Assembly: GCF_051014445.1 (NCBI RefSeq)
Contig: NC_135144.1
Span: forward strand, 1,488,001 to 1,552,000
DNA from: Colletes latitarsis
Lineage: Eukaryota > Arthropoda > Insecta > Hymenoptera > Colletidae
Length of the DNA: 64,000 nucleotides
Reading direction: 5' to 3'
Part shown: positions 1 through 13,179 of the stretch, piece after piece
How the letters are laid out: each line of letters begins with the position of its first letter
Numbering within the stretch: position 1 is the first letter of the stretch
Notes under the pieces: generated by a model
What the model saw: only the letters and a program-made list of their open reading frames with translations
What the model was told of the DNA's origin: nothing
The model's database searches: none
Position numbers and translations under genes: made by a program

Positions 1-1766
1 TACGTCTCGTTTGGACAGAATTTTGACTTTCATGATTTTAGCGAGAAGTCGTTTTTCTGCTCGGTGAACACGGATCCTGCTAAATTTTCGACGTGCATTT
101 GTAGCTATTACGTGTAGCAACATGTGCAAACTTTTAGAAAATCGCTCGTACGTCTCGTTTGGACAGAATTTTGACTTTCATGATTTTAGCGAGAAGTTGT
201 TTTTCTGCTCGGTGAACACGGATACTGCTAAATTTTCGACGTGCATTTGTAGCTATTACGTGTAGCAACATGTGCAAACTTTTAGAAAATCGCTCGTACG
301 TCTCGTTTGGACAGAATTTAGACTTTCATGATTTTAGCGAGAAGTCGTTTTTCTGCTCGGTGAACACGGATCCTGCTAAATTTTCGACGTGCATTTGTAG
401 CTATTACGTGAAGCAACATGTGCAAACTTTTAGAAAATCGCTCGTACGTCTCGTTTGGACAGAATTTTGACTTTCATGATTTTAGCGAGAAGTCGTTTTT
501 CTGCTCGGTGAACACGGATCCTGCTAAATTTTCGACGTGCATTTGTAGCTATTACGTGTAGCAACATGTGCAAACTTTTAGAAAATCGCTCGTACGTCTC
601 GTTTGGACAGAATTTTGACTTTCATGATTTTAGCGAGAAGTGGTTTTTCTGTTCGGTGAACACGGATCCTGCTAAATTTTCGACGTGCATTTGTAGCTAT
701 TACGTGTAGCAACATGTGCAAACTTTTAGAAAATCGCTCGTACGTCTCGTTTGGACAGAATTTTGACTTTCATGATTTTAGCGAGAAGTCGTTTTTCTGC
801 TCGGTGAACACGGATCCTGCTAAATTTTCGACGTGCATTTGTAGCTATTACGTGCAGCAACATGTGCAAACTTTTAGAAAATCGCTCGTACGTCTCGTTT
901 GGACAGAATTTTGACTTTCATGATTTTAGCGAGAAGTCGTTTTTCTGCTCGGTGAACACGGATCCTGCTAAATTTTCGACGTGCATTTGTAGCTATTACG
1001 TGTAGCAACATGTGCAAACTTTTAGAAAATCGCTCGTACGTCTCGTTTGGACAGAATTTTGACTTTCATGATTTTAGCGAGAAGTCGTTTTTCTGCTCGG
1101 TGAACACGGATCCTGCTAAATTTTCGACGTGCATTTGTAGCTATTACGTGTAGCAACATGTGCAAACTTTTAGAAAATCGCTCGTACGTCTCGTTTGGAC
1201 AGAATTTTGACTTTCATGATTTTAGCGAGAAGACGTTTTTCTGCTCGGTGAACACGGATCCTGCTAAATTTTCGACGTGCATTTGTATCTATTACGTGTA
1301 GCAACATGTGCAAACTTTTAGAAAATCGCTCGGACGTCTCGTTTGGACAGAATTTTGACTTTCATGATTTTAGCGAGAAGTCGTTTTTCTGCTCGGTGAA
1401 CACGGATCCTGCTAAATTTTCGACGTGCATTTGTAGCTATTACGTGTAGCAACATGTGCAAACTTTTAGAAAATCGCTCGTAGGTCTCGTTTGGACAGAA
1501 TTTTGACTTTCATGATTTTAGCGAGAAGTCGTTTTTCTGCTCGGTGAACACGGATCCTGCTAAATTTTCGACGTGCATTTGTAGCTATTACGTGTAGCAA
1601 CATGTGCAAACTTTTAGAAAATCGCTCGTACGTCTCGTTTGGACAGAATTTTGACTTTCATGATTTTAGCGAGAAGTCGTTTTTCTGCTCGGTGAACACG
1701 GATCCTGCTAAATTGTCGACGTGCATTTGTAGCTATTACGTGTAGCAAAATGTGCAAACTTTTAAA
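1..1766 (+). repeat. Left part of the satellite array, T96 subfamily
   Basis: About twelve monomers upstream of the first higher-order copy almost all read CTCGGTGAAC at monomer positions 91-100, whereas most of the array reads CTCGGGGAAC. They carry private changes, for example the GGATAC at 222 and a T to A change near 1233, and do not align as a block to any later segment with constant spacing. The window starts inside the array, so it is unknown whether this is an array edge or part of another higher-order unit. Confidence 0.8.
118..265 (+). repeat. First complete 148-bp satellite monomer
   Basis: This monomer serves as the reference for positions used in other entries. Landmarks are CAACATGTGC at 1-10, CTTTTAG at 14-20, CGTACG at about 30-35, TTTGGACAG at 41-49, CATGATTTTAGCG at 62-74, CTCGGGGAAC (or CTCGGTGAAC) at 91-100, GGATCC at 103-108, TTCGACG at 118-124 and TACGTGTAG at 140-148. 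This copy is atypical because its BamHI site is lost (GGATAC at 222-227) and it has the T variant at position 96. I see no canonical CENP-B box. Confidence 0.95.
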
Positions 1767-4700
1767 AAATCGCTCGTACGTCTCGTTTGGACAGAATTTT
1801 GACTTTCATGATTTTAGCGAGAAGTCGTTTTTCTGCTGGGAGAACACGGATCCTGCTAAATTTTCTACGTGCATTTGTAGCTATTACGTGTAGCAACATG
1901 TGCAAACTTTTAGAAAATCGCTCGTACATCTCGTTTGGACAGAATTTTGACTTTCATGATTTTAGCGAGAAGTCGTTTTTCTGCTCGGTGAACACGGATC
2001 CTGCGAAATTTTCGACGTGCATTTGTAACTATTACGTGTAGCAACATGAGCAAACTTTTAGAAAATCGCTCGTACGTCTCGTTTGGACAGAATTTTGACT
2101 TTCATGATTTTAGCGAGAAGTCGTTTTTCTGCTCGGTGAACACGGATCCTGCTAAATTTTCGACGTGCATTTGTAGCTATTACGTGTAGCAACATGTGCA
2201 AACTTTTAGAAAATCGCTCGTACGTCTCGTTTGGACAGAATTTTGACATTAATGATTTTAGCGAGAAGTCGTTTTTCTGCTCGGTGAACACGGATCCTGC
2301 TAAATTTTCGACGTGCATTTGTAGCTATTACGTGTAGCAACATGAGCAAACTTTTAGAAAATCGCTCGTACGTCTCGTTTGGACAGAATTTTGACTTTCA
2401 TGATTTTAGCGAGAAGTCGTTTTTCTGCTCGGGGAACACGGATCCTGCTAAATTTTCGACGTGCATTTGTAGCTATTACGTGTAGCAACATGTGCAAACT
2501 TTTAGAAAATCGCTCGAACGTCTCGTTTGGACAGAATTTTGACTTTCATGATTTTAGCGAGAAGTCGTTTTTCTGCTCGGTGAACACGGATCCTGCTAAA
2601 TTTTCGACGTGCATTTGTAGCTATTACGTGTAGCAACATGTGCAAACTTTTAGAAAATCGTTCGTACGTCTCGTTTGGACAGAATTTTGACTTTCATGAT
2701 TTTAGCGAGAAGTCGTTTTTCTGCTCGGGGAACACGGATCCTGCTAAATTTTCGACGTGCGTTTGTAGCTATTACGTCTAGCAACATGTGCAAACTTTTA
2801 GAAAATCGCTCGTACGTCTCGTTTGGACAGAATTTTGACTTTCATGATTTTAGCGAGATGTCGTTTTTCAGCTCGGGGAACACGGATCCTGCTAAATTTT
2901 CGACGTGCATTTGTAGCTATTACGTGTAGCAACATGTGCAAACTTTTAGAAAATCGCTCGTACGTCTTGTTTGGACAGAATTTTGACTTTCATGATTTTA
3001 GCGAGAAGTCGTTTTTCTGCTCGGGGAACACGGATCCTGCTAAATTTTCGACGTGCATTTGTAGCTATTACGTGTAGCAACATGTGCAAACTTTTAGAAA
3101 ATCGCTCGTACGTCTCGTTTGGACAGAATTTTGACTTTCATGATTTCAGCGAGAAGTCGTTTTTCTGCTCGGGGAACACGGACCCTGCTAAATTTTCGAC
3201 GTGCATTTGTAGCTATTACGTGTAGCAACATGTGCAAACTTTTAGAAAATCGCTCGTACGTCTCGTTTGGACAGAATTTTGACTTTCATGATTTTAGCGA
3301 GAAGTCGTTTTTCTGCTCGGGGAACACGGATCCTGCTAAATTTTCGACGTGCATTTGTAGCTATTACGTGTATTAACATGTGCAAACTTTTAGAAAATCG
3401 CTCGTACGTCTCGTTTGGCCAGAATTTTGACTTTCATGATTTTAGCGAGAAGTCGTTTTTCTGCTCGGGGAACGCGGATCCTGCTAAATTTTCGACGTGC
3501 ATTTGTAGCTATTACGTGTAGCAACATGTGCAAACTTTTAGAAAATCGCTCGTACGTCTCGTTTGGACAGAATTTTGACTTTCATGATTTTAGCGAGAAA
3601 TCGTTTTTCTGCTCGGGGAACACGGGTCCTGCTAAATTTTCGACGTGCATTTGTAGCTATTACGTGTAGCAACATGTGCAAACTTTTAGAAAATCGCTCG
3701 TACGTCTCGTTTGGACAGAATTTTGACTTTCATGATTTTAGCGAGAAGTCGTTTTTCTGCTCGGGGAACACGGATCCTGCTAAATTTTCGACGTGCATTT
3801 GTAGCTATTGCGTGTAGCAACATGTGCAAACTTTTAGAAAATCGCTCGTACGTCTCGTTTAGACAGAATTTTGACTTTCATGATTTTAGCGAGAAGTCGT
3901 TTTTCTGCTCGGGGAACACGGATCCTGCTAAATTTTCGACGTGCATTTGTAGCTATTACGTGTAGCAACATGTGCAAACTTTTAGAAAATCGCTCGTACG
4001 TCTCGTTTGGACAGAATTTTGACTTTCATGATTTTAGCGAGAAGTCGTTTTTCTGCTCGGGGAACACGGATCCTGCTAAATTTTCGACGTGCATTTGTAG
4101 CTATTACGTGTAGCAACATGTGCAAACTTTTAGAAAATCGCTCGTACGTCTCGTTTGGACAGAATTTTGACTGTCATGATTTTAGCGAGAAGTCGTTTTT
4201 CTGCTCGAGGAACACGGATCCTGCTAAATTTTCGACGTGCATTTGTAGCTATTACGTGTAGCAACATGTGCAAACTTTTAGAAAATCGCTCGTACGTCTC
4301 GTTTGGACAGAATTTTGACTTTCATGATTTTAGCGAGAAGTCGTTTTTCTGCTCGAGGAACACGGATCCTGCTAAATTTTCGACGTGCATTTGTAGCTAT
4401 TACGTGTAGCAACATGTGCAAACTTTTAGAAAATCGCTCGTACGTCTCGTTTGGACAGAATTTTGACTTTCATGATTTTAGCGAGAAGTCGTTTTTCTGC
4501 TCCGGGAACACGGATCCTGCTTAATTTTCGACGTGCATTTGTAGCTATTACGTGTAGCAACATGTGCAAACTTTTAGAAAATCGCTCGTACGTCTCGTTT
4601 GGACAGAATTTTGACTTTCATGATTTTAGCGAGAAGTCGTTTTTCTGCTCGGGGAACACGGATCCTGCTAAATTTTCGACGTGCATTTGTAGCTATTACG

Positions 4701-5634
4701 TGTAGCAACATGTGCAAGCTTTTAGAAAATCGCTCGTACGTCTCGTTTGGACAGAATTTTGACTTTCATGATTTTAGCGAGAAGTCGTTTTTCTGCTCGG
4801 GGAACACGGATCCTGCTAAATTTTCGACGTGCATTTGTAGCTATTACGTGTAGCAACATGTGCAAACTTTTAGAAAATCGCTCGTACGTCTCGTTTGGAC
4901 AGAATTTTGACTTTCATGATTTCAGCGAGAAGTCGTTTTTCTGCTCGGGGAACACGGATCCTGCTAAATTTTCGACGTGCATTTGTAGCTATTACGTGTA
5001 GCAACATGTGCTAACTTTTAGAAAATCGCTCGTACGTCTCGTTTGGACAGAATTTTGACTTTCATGATTTTAGCGAGAAGTCGTTTTTCTGCTCGGGGAA
5101 CACGGATCCTGCTAAATTATCGACGTGCATTTGTAGCTATTACGTGTAGCAACATGTGCAAGCTTTTAGAAAATCGCTCGTACGTCTCGTTTGGACAGAA
5201 TTTTGACTTTCATGATTTTAGCGAGAAGTCGTTTTTCTGCTCGGGGAACACGGATCCTGCTAAATTTTCGACGTGCGTTTGTAGCTATTACGTGTAGCAA
5301 CATGTGCAAACTTTTAGAAAATCGCTCGTACGTCTCGTTTGGACAGAATTTTGACTTTCATGATTTTAGCGAGATGTCGTTTTTCTACTCGGGGAACACG
5401 GATCCTGCTAAATTTTCGACGTGCATTTGTAGCTATTACGTGTAGCAACATGTGCAAACTTTTAGAAAATCGCTCGTACGTCTCGTTTGGACAGAATTTT
5501 GACTTTCATGATTTTAGCGAGAAGTCGTTTTTCTGCTCGGGGAACACGGATCCTGCTAAATTTTCGACGTGCATTTGTAGCTATTACGTGTAGCAACATG
5601 TGCAAACTTTTAGAAAATCGCTCGTACGTCTCGT

Positions 5635-6669
5635 TTGGACAGAATTTTGACTTTCATGATTTTAGCGAGAAGTCGTTTTTCTGCTCCGGGAACACGGATC
5701 CTGCTAAATTTTCGACGTGCATTTGTAGCTATTACGTGTAGCAACATGTGCAAACTTTTAGAAAATCGCTCGTACGTCTCGTTTGGACAGAATTTGGCTT
5801 TCATGATTTTAGCGAGAAGTCGTTTTTCTGCTCGGGGAACACGGATCCTGCTAAATTTTCGACGTGCATTTGTAGCTATTACGTGTAGCAACATGTGCAA
5901 ACTTTTAGAAAATCGCTCGTACGTCTCGTTTGGACAGAATTTTGACTTTCATGATTTCAGCGAGAAGTCGTTTTTCTGCTCGGGGAACACGGATCCTGCT
6001 TAATTTTCGACGTGCATTTGTAGCTATTACGTGTAGCAACATGTGCAAACTTTTAGAAAATCGCTCGTACGTCTCGTTTGGACAGAATTTTGACTTTCAT
6101 GATTTTAGCGAGAAGTCGTTTTTCTGCTCGGGGAACACGGATCCTGCTAAATTTTCGACGTGCATTTGTAGCTATTACGTGTAGCAACATGTGCAAGCTT
6201 TTAGAAAATCGCTCGTACGTCTCGTTTGGACAGAATTTTGACTTTCATGATTTTAGCGAGAAGTCGTTTTTCTGCTCGGGGAACACGGATCCTGCTAAAT
6301 TTTCGACGTGCATTTGTAGCTATTACGTGTAGCAACATGTGCAAACTTTTAGAAAATCGCTCGTACGTCTCGTTTGGACAGAATTTTGACTTTCATGATT
6401 TTAGCGAGAAGTCGTTTTTCTGCTCGGGGAACTCGGATCCTGCTAAATTTTCGACGTGCATTTGTAGCTATTACGTGTAGCAACATGTGCAAACTTTTAG
6501 AAAATCGCTCGTACGTCTCGTTTGGGCAGAATTTTGACTTTCATGATTTTAGCGAGAAGTCGTTTTTCTGCTCGGGGAACACGGATCCTGCTAAATTTTC
6601 GACGTGCATTTGTAGCTATTACGTGTAGCAACATGTGCAAACTTTTAGAAAATCGCTCGTACGTCTCGT
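5635..6669 (+). repeat. 7-monomer sub-block, copy 1a
   Basis: This 1035-bp block is seven monomers minus one base. It opens with a CTCCGGG variant monomer, followed by the 147-bp monomer (GAATTTGGC at about 5790), a TTTCAGCG plus CTGCTTAA monomer, and later AACTCGG and TTTGGGCAG monomers. The same ordered series follows immediately at 6670. Block edges are approximate. Confidence 0.85.
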
Positions 6670-7704
6670 TTGGACAGAATTTTGACTTTCATGATTTTAG
6701 CGAGAAGTCGTTTTTCTGCTCCGGGAACACGGATCCTGCTAAATTTTCGACGTGCATTTGTAGCTATTACGTGTAGCAACATGTGCAAACTTTTAGAAAA
6801 TCGCTCGTACGTCTCGTTTGGACAGAATTTGGCTTTCATGATTTTAGCGAGAAGTCGTTTTTCTGCTCGGGGAACACGGATCCTGCTAAATTTTCGACGT
6901 GCATTTGTAGCTATTACGTGTAGCAACATGTGCAAACTTTTAGAAAATCGCTCGTACGTCTCGTTTGGACAGAATTTTGACTTTCATGATTTCAGCGAGA
7001 AGTCGTTTTTCTGCTCGGGGAACACGGATCCTGCTTAATTTTCGACGTGCATTTGTAGCTATTACGTGTAGCAACATGTGCAAACTTTTAGAAAATCGCT
7101 CGTACGTCTCGACTGGACAGAATTTTGACTTTCATGATTTTAGCGAGAAGTCGTTTTTCTGCTCGGGGAACACGGATCCTGCTAAATTTTCGACGTGCAT
7201 TTGTAGCTATTACGTGTAGCAACATGTGCAAGCTTTTAGAAAATCGCTCGTACGTCTCGTTTGGACAGAATTTTGACTTTCATGATTTTAGCGAGAAGTC
7301 GTTTTTCTGCTCGGGGAACACGGATCCTGCTAAATTTTCGACGTGCATTTGTAGCTATTACGTGTAGCAACATGTGCAAACTTTTAGAAAATCGTTCGTA
7401 CGTCTCGTTTGGACAGAATTTTGACTTTCATGATTTTAGCGAGAAGTCGTTTTTCTGCTCGGGGAACTCGGATCCTGCTAAATTTTCGACGTGCATTTGT
7501 AGCTATTACGTGTAGCAACATGTGCAAACTTTTAGAAAATCGCTCGTACGTCTCGTTTGGGCAGAATTTTGACTTTCATGATTTTAGCGAGAAGTCGTTT
7601 TTCTGCTCGGGGAACACGGATCCTGCTAAATTTTCGACGTGCATTTGTAGCTATTACGTGTAGCAACATGTGCAAACTTTTAGAAAATCGCTCGTACGTC
7701 TCGT
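6670..7704 (+). repeat. 7-monomer sub-block, copy 1b
   Basis: This is the tandem duplicate of the preceding 1035-bp block. It has two visible private changes, CTCGACTGG near 7108 and CGTTCGTACG near 7394. Both are inherited by the corresponding block at 13180, so the 7-mer duplication and these mutations came before the larger 6.2-kb duplication. Confidence 0.85.
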
Positions 7705-10700
7705 TTGGACAGAATTTTGACTTTCATGATTTTAGCGAGAAGTCGTTTTTCTGCTCGGGGAACACGGATCCTGCTAAATTTTCGACGTGCATTTGTAGCT
7801 ATTACGTGTAGCAACATGTGCAAGCTTTTAGAAAATCGCTCGTACGTCTCGTTTGGACAGAATTTTGACTTTCATGATTTTAGCGAGAAGTCGTTTTTCT
7901 GCTCGGGGAACACGGATCCTGCTAAATTTTCGACGTGCGTTTGTAGCTATTACGTGTAGCAACATGTGCAAACTTTTAGAAAATCGCTCGTACGTCTCGT
8001 TTGGACAGAATTTTGACTTTCATGATTTTAGCGAGAAGTCGTTTTTCTGCTGGGAGAACACGGATCCTGCTAAATTTTCTACGTGCATTTGTAGCTATTA
8101 CGTGTAGCAACATGTGCAAACTTTTAGAAAATCGCTCGTACATCTCGTTTGGACAGAATTTTGACTTTCATGATTTTAGCGAGAAGTCGTTTTTCTGCTC
8201 GGTGAACACGGATCCTGCGAAATTTTCGACGTGCATTTGTAACTATTACGTGTAGCAACATGAGCAAACTTTTAGAAAATCGCTCGTACGTCTCGTTTGG
8301 ACAGAATTTTGACTTTCATGATTTTAGCGAGAAGTCGTTTTTCTGCTCGGTGAACACGGATCCTGCTAAATTTTCGACGTGCATTTGTAGCTATTACGTG
8401 TAGCAACATGTGCAAACTTTTAGAAAATCGCTCGTACGTCTCGTTTGGACAGAATTTTGACATTAATGATTTTAGCGAGAAGTCGTTTTTCTGCTCGGTG
8501 AACACGGATCCTGCTAAATTTTCGACGTGCATTTGTAGCTATTACGTGTAGCAACATGAGCAAACTTTTAGAAAATCGCTCGTACGTCTCGTTTGGACAG
8601 AATTTTGACTTTCATGATTTTAGCGAGAAGTCGTTTTTCTGCTCGGGGAACACGGATCCTGCTAAATTTTCGACGTGCATTTGTAGCTATTACGTGTAGC
8701 AACATGTGCAAACTTTTAGAAAATCGCTCGAACGTCTCGTTTGGACAGAATTTTGACTTTCATGATTTTAGCGAGAAGTCGTTTTTCTGCTCGGTGAACA
8801 CGGATCCTGCTAAATTTTCGACGTGCATTTGTAGCTATTACGTGTAGCAACATGTGCAAACTTTTAGAAAATCGTTCGTACGTCTCGTTTGGACAGAATT
8901 TTGACTTTCATGATTTTAGCGAGAAGTCGTTTTTCTGCTCGGGGAACACGGATCCTGCTAAATTTTCGACGTGCGTTTGTAGCTATTACGTGTAGCAACA
9001 TGTGCAAACTTTTAGAAAATCGCTCGTACGTCTCGTTTGGACAGAATTTTGACTTTCATGATTTTAGCGAGATGTCGTTTTTCAGCTCGGGGAACACGGA
9101 TCCTGCTAAATTTTCGACGTGCATTTGTAGCTATTACGTGTAGCAACATGTGCAAACTTTTAGAAAATCGCTCGTACGTCTTGTTTGGACAGAATTTTGA
9201 CTTTCATGATTTTAGCGAGAAGTCGTTTTTCTGCTCGGGGAACACGGATCCTGCTAAATTTTCGACGTGCATTTGTAGCTATTACGTGTAGCAACATGTG
9301 CAAACTTTTAGAAAATCGCTCGTACGTCTCGTTTGGACAGAATTTTGACTTTCATGATTTCAGCGAGAAGTCGTTTTTCTGCTCGGGGAACACGGACCCT
9401 GCTAAATTTTCGACGTGCATTTGTAGCTATTACGTGTAGCAACATGTGCAAACTTTTAGAAAATCGCTCGTACGTCTCGTTTGGACAGAATTTTGACTTT
9501 CATGATTTTAGCGAGAAGTCGTTTTTCTGCTCGGGGAACACGGATCCTGCTAAATTTTCGACGTGCATTTGTAGCTATTACGTGTATTAACATGTGCAAA
9601 CTTTTAGAAAATCGCTCGTACGTCTCGTTTGGCCAGAATTATGACTTTCATGATTTTAGCGAGAAGTCGTTTTTCTGCTCGGGGAACGCGGATCCTGCTA
9701 AATTTTCGACGTGCATTTGTAGCTATTACGTGTAGCAACATGTGCAAACTTTTAGAAAATCGCTCGTACGTCTCGTTTGGACAGAATTTTGACTTTCATG
9801 ATTTTAGCGAGAAATCGTTTTTCTGCTCGGGGAACACGGGTCCTGCTAAATTTTCGACGTGCATTTGTAGCTATTACGTGTAGCAACATGTGCAAACTTT
9901 TAGAAAATCGCTTGTACGTCTCGTTTGGACAGAATTTTGACTTTCATGATTTTAGCGAGAAGTCGTTTTTCTGCTCGGGGAACACGGATCCTGCTAAATT
10001 TTCGACGTGCATTTGTAGCTATTGCGTGTAGCAACATGTGCAAACTTTTAGAAAATCGCTCGTACGTCTCCTTTAGACAGAATTTTGACTTTCATGATTT
10101 TAGCGAGAAGTCGTTTTTCTGCTCGGGGAACACGGATCCTGCTAAATTTTCGACGTGCATTTGTAGCTATTACGTGTAGCAACATGTGCAAACTTTTAGA
10201 AAATCGCTCGTACGTCTCGTTTGGACAGAATTTTGACTTTCATGATTTTAGCGAGAAGTCGTTTTTCTGCTCGGGGAACACGGATCCTGCTAAATTTTCG
10301 ACGTGCATTTGTAGCTATTACGTGTAGCAACATGTGCAAACTTTTAGAAAATCGCTCGTACGTCTCGTTTGGACAGAATTTTGACTGTCATGATTTTAGC
10401 GAGAAGTCGTTTTTCTGCTCGAGGAACACGGATCCTGCTAAATTTTCGACGTGCATTTGTAGCTATTACGTGTAGCAACATGTGCAAACTTTTAGAAAAT
10501 CGCTCGTACGTCTCGTTTGGACAGAATTTTGACTTTCATGATTTTAGCGAGAAGTCGTTTTTCTGCTCGAGGAACACGGATCCTGCTAAATTTTCGACGT
10601 GCATTTGTAGCTATTACGTGTAGCAACATGTGCAAACTTTTAGAAAATCGCTCGTACGTCTCGTTTGGACAGAATTTTGACTTTCATGATTTTAGCGAGA

Positions 10701-12144
10701 AGTCGTTTTTCTGCTCCGGGAACACGGATCCTGCTTAATTTTCGACGTGCATTTGTAGCTATTACGTGTAGCAACATGTGCAAACTTTTAGAAAATCGCT
10801 CGTACGTCTCGTTTGGACAGAATTTTGACTTTCATGATTTTAGCGAGAAGTCGTTTTTCTGCTCGGGGAACACGGATCCTGCTAAATTTTCGACGTGCAT
10901 TTGTAGCTATTACGTGTAGCAACATGTGCAAGCTTTTAGAAAATCGCTCGTACGTCTCGTTTGGACAGAATTTTGACTTTCATGATTTTAGCGAGAAGTC
11001 GTTTTTCTGCTCGGGGAACACGGATCCTGCTAAATTTTCGACGTGCATTTGTAGCTATTACGTGTAGCAACATGTGCAAACTTTTAGAAAATCGCTCGTA
11101 CGTCTCGTTTGGACAGAATTTTGACTTTCATGATTTTAGCGAGAAGTCGTTTTTCTGCTCGGGGAACTCGGATCCTGCTAAATTTTCGACGTGCATTTGT
11201 AGCTATTACGTGTAGCAACATGTGCAAACTTTTAGAAAATCGCTCGTACGTCTCGTTTGGACAGAATTTTGACTTTCATGATTTTAGCGAGAAGTCGTTT
11301 TTCTGCTCGGGGAACTCGGATCCTGCTAAATTTTCGACGTGCATTTGTAGCTATTACGTGTAGCAACATGTGCAAACTTTTAGAAAATCGCTCGTACGTC
11401 TCGTTTGGACAGAATTTTGACTTTCATGATTTCAGCGAGAAGTCGTTTTTCTGCTCGGGGAACACGGATCCTGCTAAATTTTCGACGTGCATTTGTAGCT
11501 ATTACGTGTAGCAACATGTGCTAACTTTTAGAAAATCGCTCGTACGTCTCGTTTGGACAGAATTTTGACTTTCATGATTTTAGCGAGAAGTCGTTTTTCT
11601 GCTCGGGGAACACGGATCCTGCTAAATTTTCGACGTGCATTTGTAGCTATTACGTGTAGCAACATGTGCAAGCTTTTAGAAAATCGCTCGTACGTCTCGT
11701 TTGGACAGAATTTTGACTTTCATGATTTTAGCGAGAAGTCGTTTTTCTGCTCGGGGAACACGGATCCTGCTAAATTTTCGACGTGCGTTTGTAGCTATTA
11801 CGTGTAGCAACATGTGCAAACTTTTAGAAAATCGCTCGTACGTCTCGTTTGGACAGAATTTTGACTTTCATGATTTTAGCGAGATGTCGTTTTTCTACTC
11901 GGGGAACACGGATCCTGCTAAATTTTCGACGTGCATTTGTAGCTATTACGTGTAGCAACATGTGCAAACTTTTAGAAAATCGCTCGTACGTCTCGTTTGG
12001 ACAGAATTTTGACTTTCATGATTTTAGCGAGAAGTCGTTTTTCTGCTCGGGGAACACGGATCCTGCTAAATTTTCGACGTGCATTTGTAGCTATTACGTG
12101 TAGCAACATGTGCAAACTTTTAGAAAATCGCTCGTACGTCTCGT

Positions 12145-13179
12145 TTGGACAGAATTTTGACTTTCATGATTTTAGCGAGAAGTCGTTTTTCTGCTCCGGG
12201 AACACGGATCCTGCTAAATTTTCGACGTGCATTTGTAGCTATTACGTGTAGCAACATGTGCAAACTTTTAGAAAATCGCTCGTACGTCTCGTTTGGACAG
12301 AATTTGGCTTTCATGATTTTAGCGAGAAGTCGTTTTTCTGCTCGGGGAACACGGATCCTGCTAAATTTTCGACGTGCATTTGTAGCTATTACGTGTAGCA
12401 ACATGTGCAAACTTTTAGAAAATCGCTCGTACGTCTCGTTTGGACAGAATTTTGACTTTCATGATTTCAGCGAGAAGTCGTTTTTCTGCTCGGGGAACAC
12501 GGATCCTGCTTAATTTTCGACGTGCATTTGTAGCTATTACGTGTAGCAACATGTGCAAACTTTTAGAAAATCGCTCGTACGTCTCGTTTGGACAGAATTT
12601 TGACTTTCATGATTTTAGCGAGAAGTCGTTTTTCTGCTCGGGGAACACGGATCCTGCTAAATTTTCGACGTGCATTTGTAGCTATTACGTGTAGCAACAT
12701 GTGCAAGCTTTTAGAAAATCGCTCGTACGTCTCGTTTGGACAGAATTTTGACTTTCATGATTTTAGCGAGAAGTCGTTTTTCTGCTCGGGGAACACGGAT
12801 CCTGCTAAATTTTCGACGTGCATTTGTAGCTATTACGTGTAGCAACATGTGCAAACTTTTAGAAAATCGCTCGTACGTCTCGTTTGGACAGAATTTTGAC
12901 TTTCATGATTTTAGCGAGAAGTCGTTTTTCTGCTCGGGGAACTCGGATCCTGCTAAATTTTCGACGTGCATTTGTAGCTATTACGTGTAGCAACATGTGC
13001 AAACTTTTAGAAAATCGCTCGTACGTCTCGTTTGGGCAGAATTTTGACTTTCATGATTTTAGCGAGAAGTCGTTTTTCTGCTCGGGGAACACGGATCCTG
13101 CTAAATTTTCGACGTGCATTTGTAGCTATTACGTGTAGCAACATGTGCAAACTTTTAGAAAATCGCTCGTACGTCTCGT
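12145..13179 (+). repeat. 7-monomer sub-block, copy 2a
   Basis: This is the equivalent of the block at 5635, lying 6510 bp downstream inside higher-order copy 2. It has the same order of diagnostic monomers, including the 147-bp monomer at about 12300. Confidence 0.85.

Larger units (their letters stand above)
1767..7980 (+). repeat. Higher-order repeat copy 1, 42 monomers, 6214 bp
   Basis: Rare variants in this segment recur in the same order 6214 bp downstream, and then 6510 bp downstream after position about 4890. Diagnostic pairs include CTGCTGGGAG at 1834 and 8048, CATTAATG near 2247 and 8461, the CCAGAATT change near 3419 and 9633, ATTAACATG near 3372 and 9586, and GACTGTCATG near 4171 and 10385. 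The length equals 42 monomers minus two bases, matching its two 147-bp monomers. I find about ten single-base differences from copy 2 by eye, so the copies are about 99.8% identical, while neighbouring monomers differ more from each other. Boundaries are good to about one monomer. Confidence 0.88.

Noticed and set aside
118..265. CENP-B box in the satellite monomer
   Set aside because: TTCGACGTGCA was compared with the pattern NTTCGNNNNANNCGGGN, and the conserved A and CGGG positions do not match on either strand.
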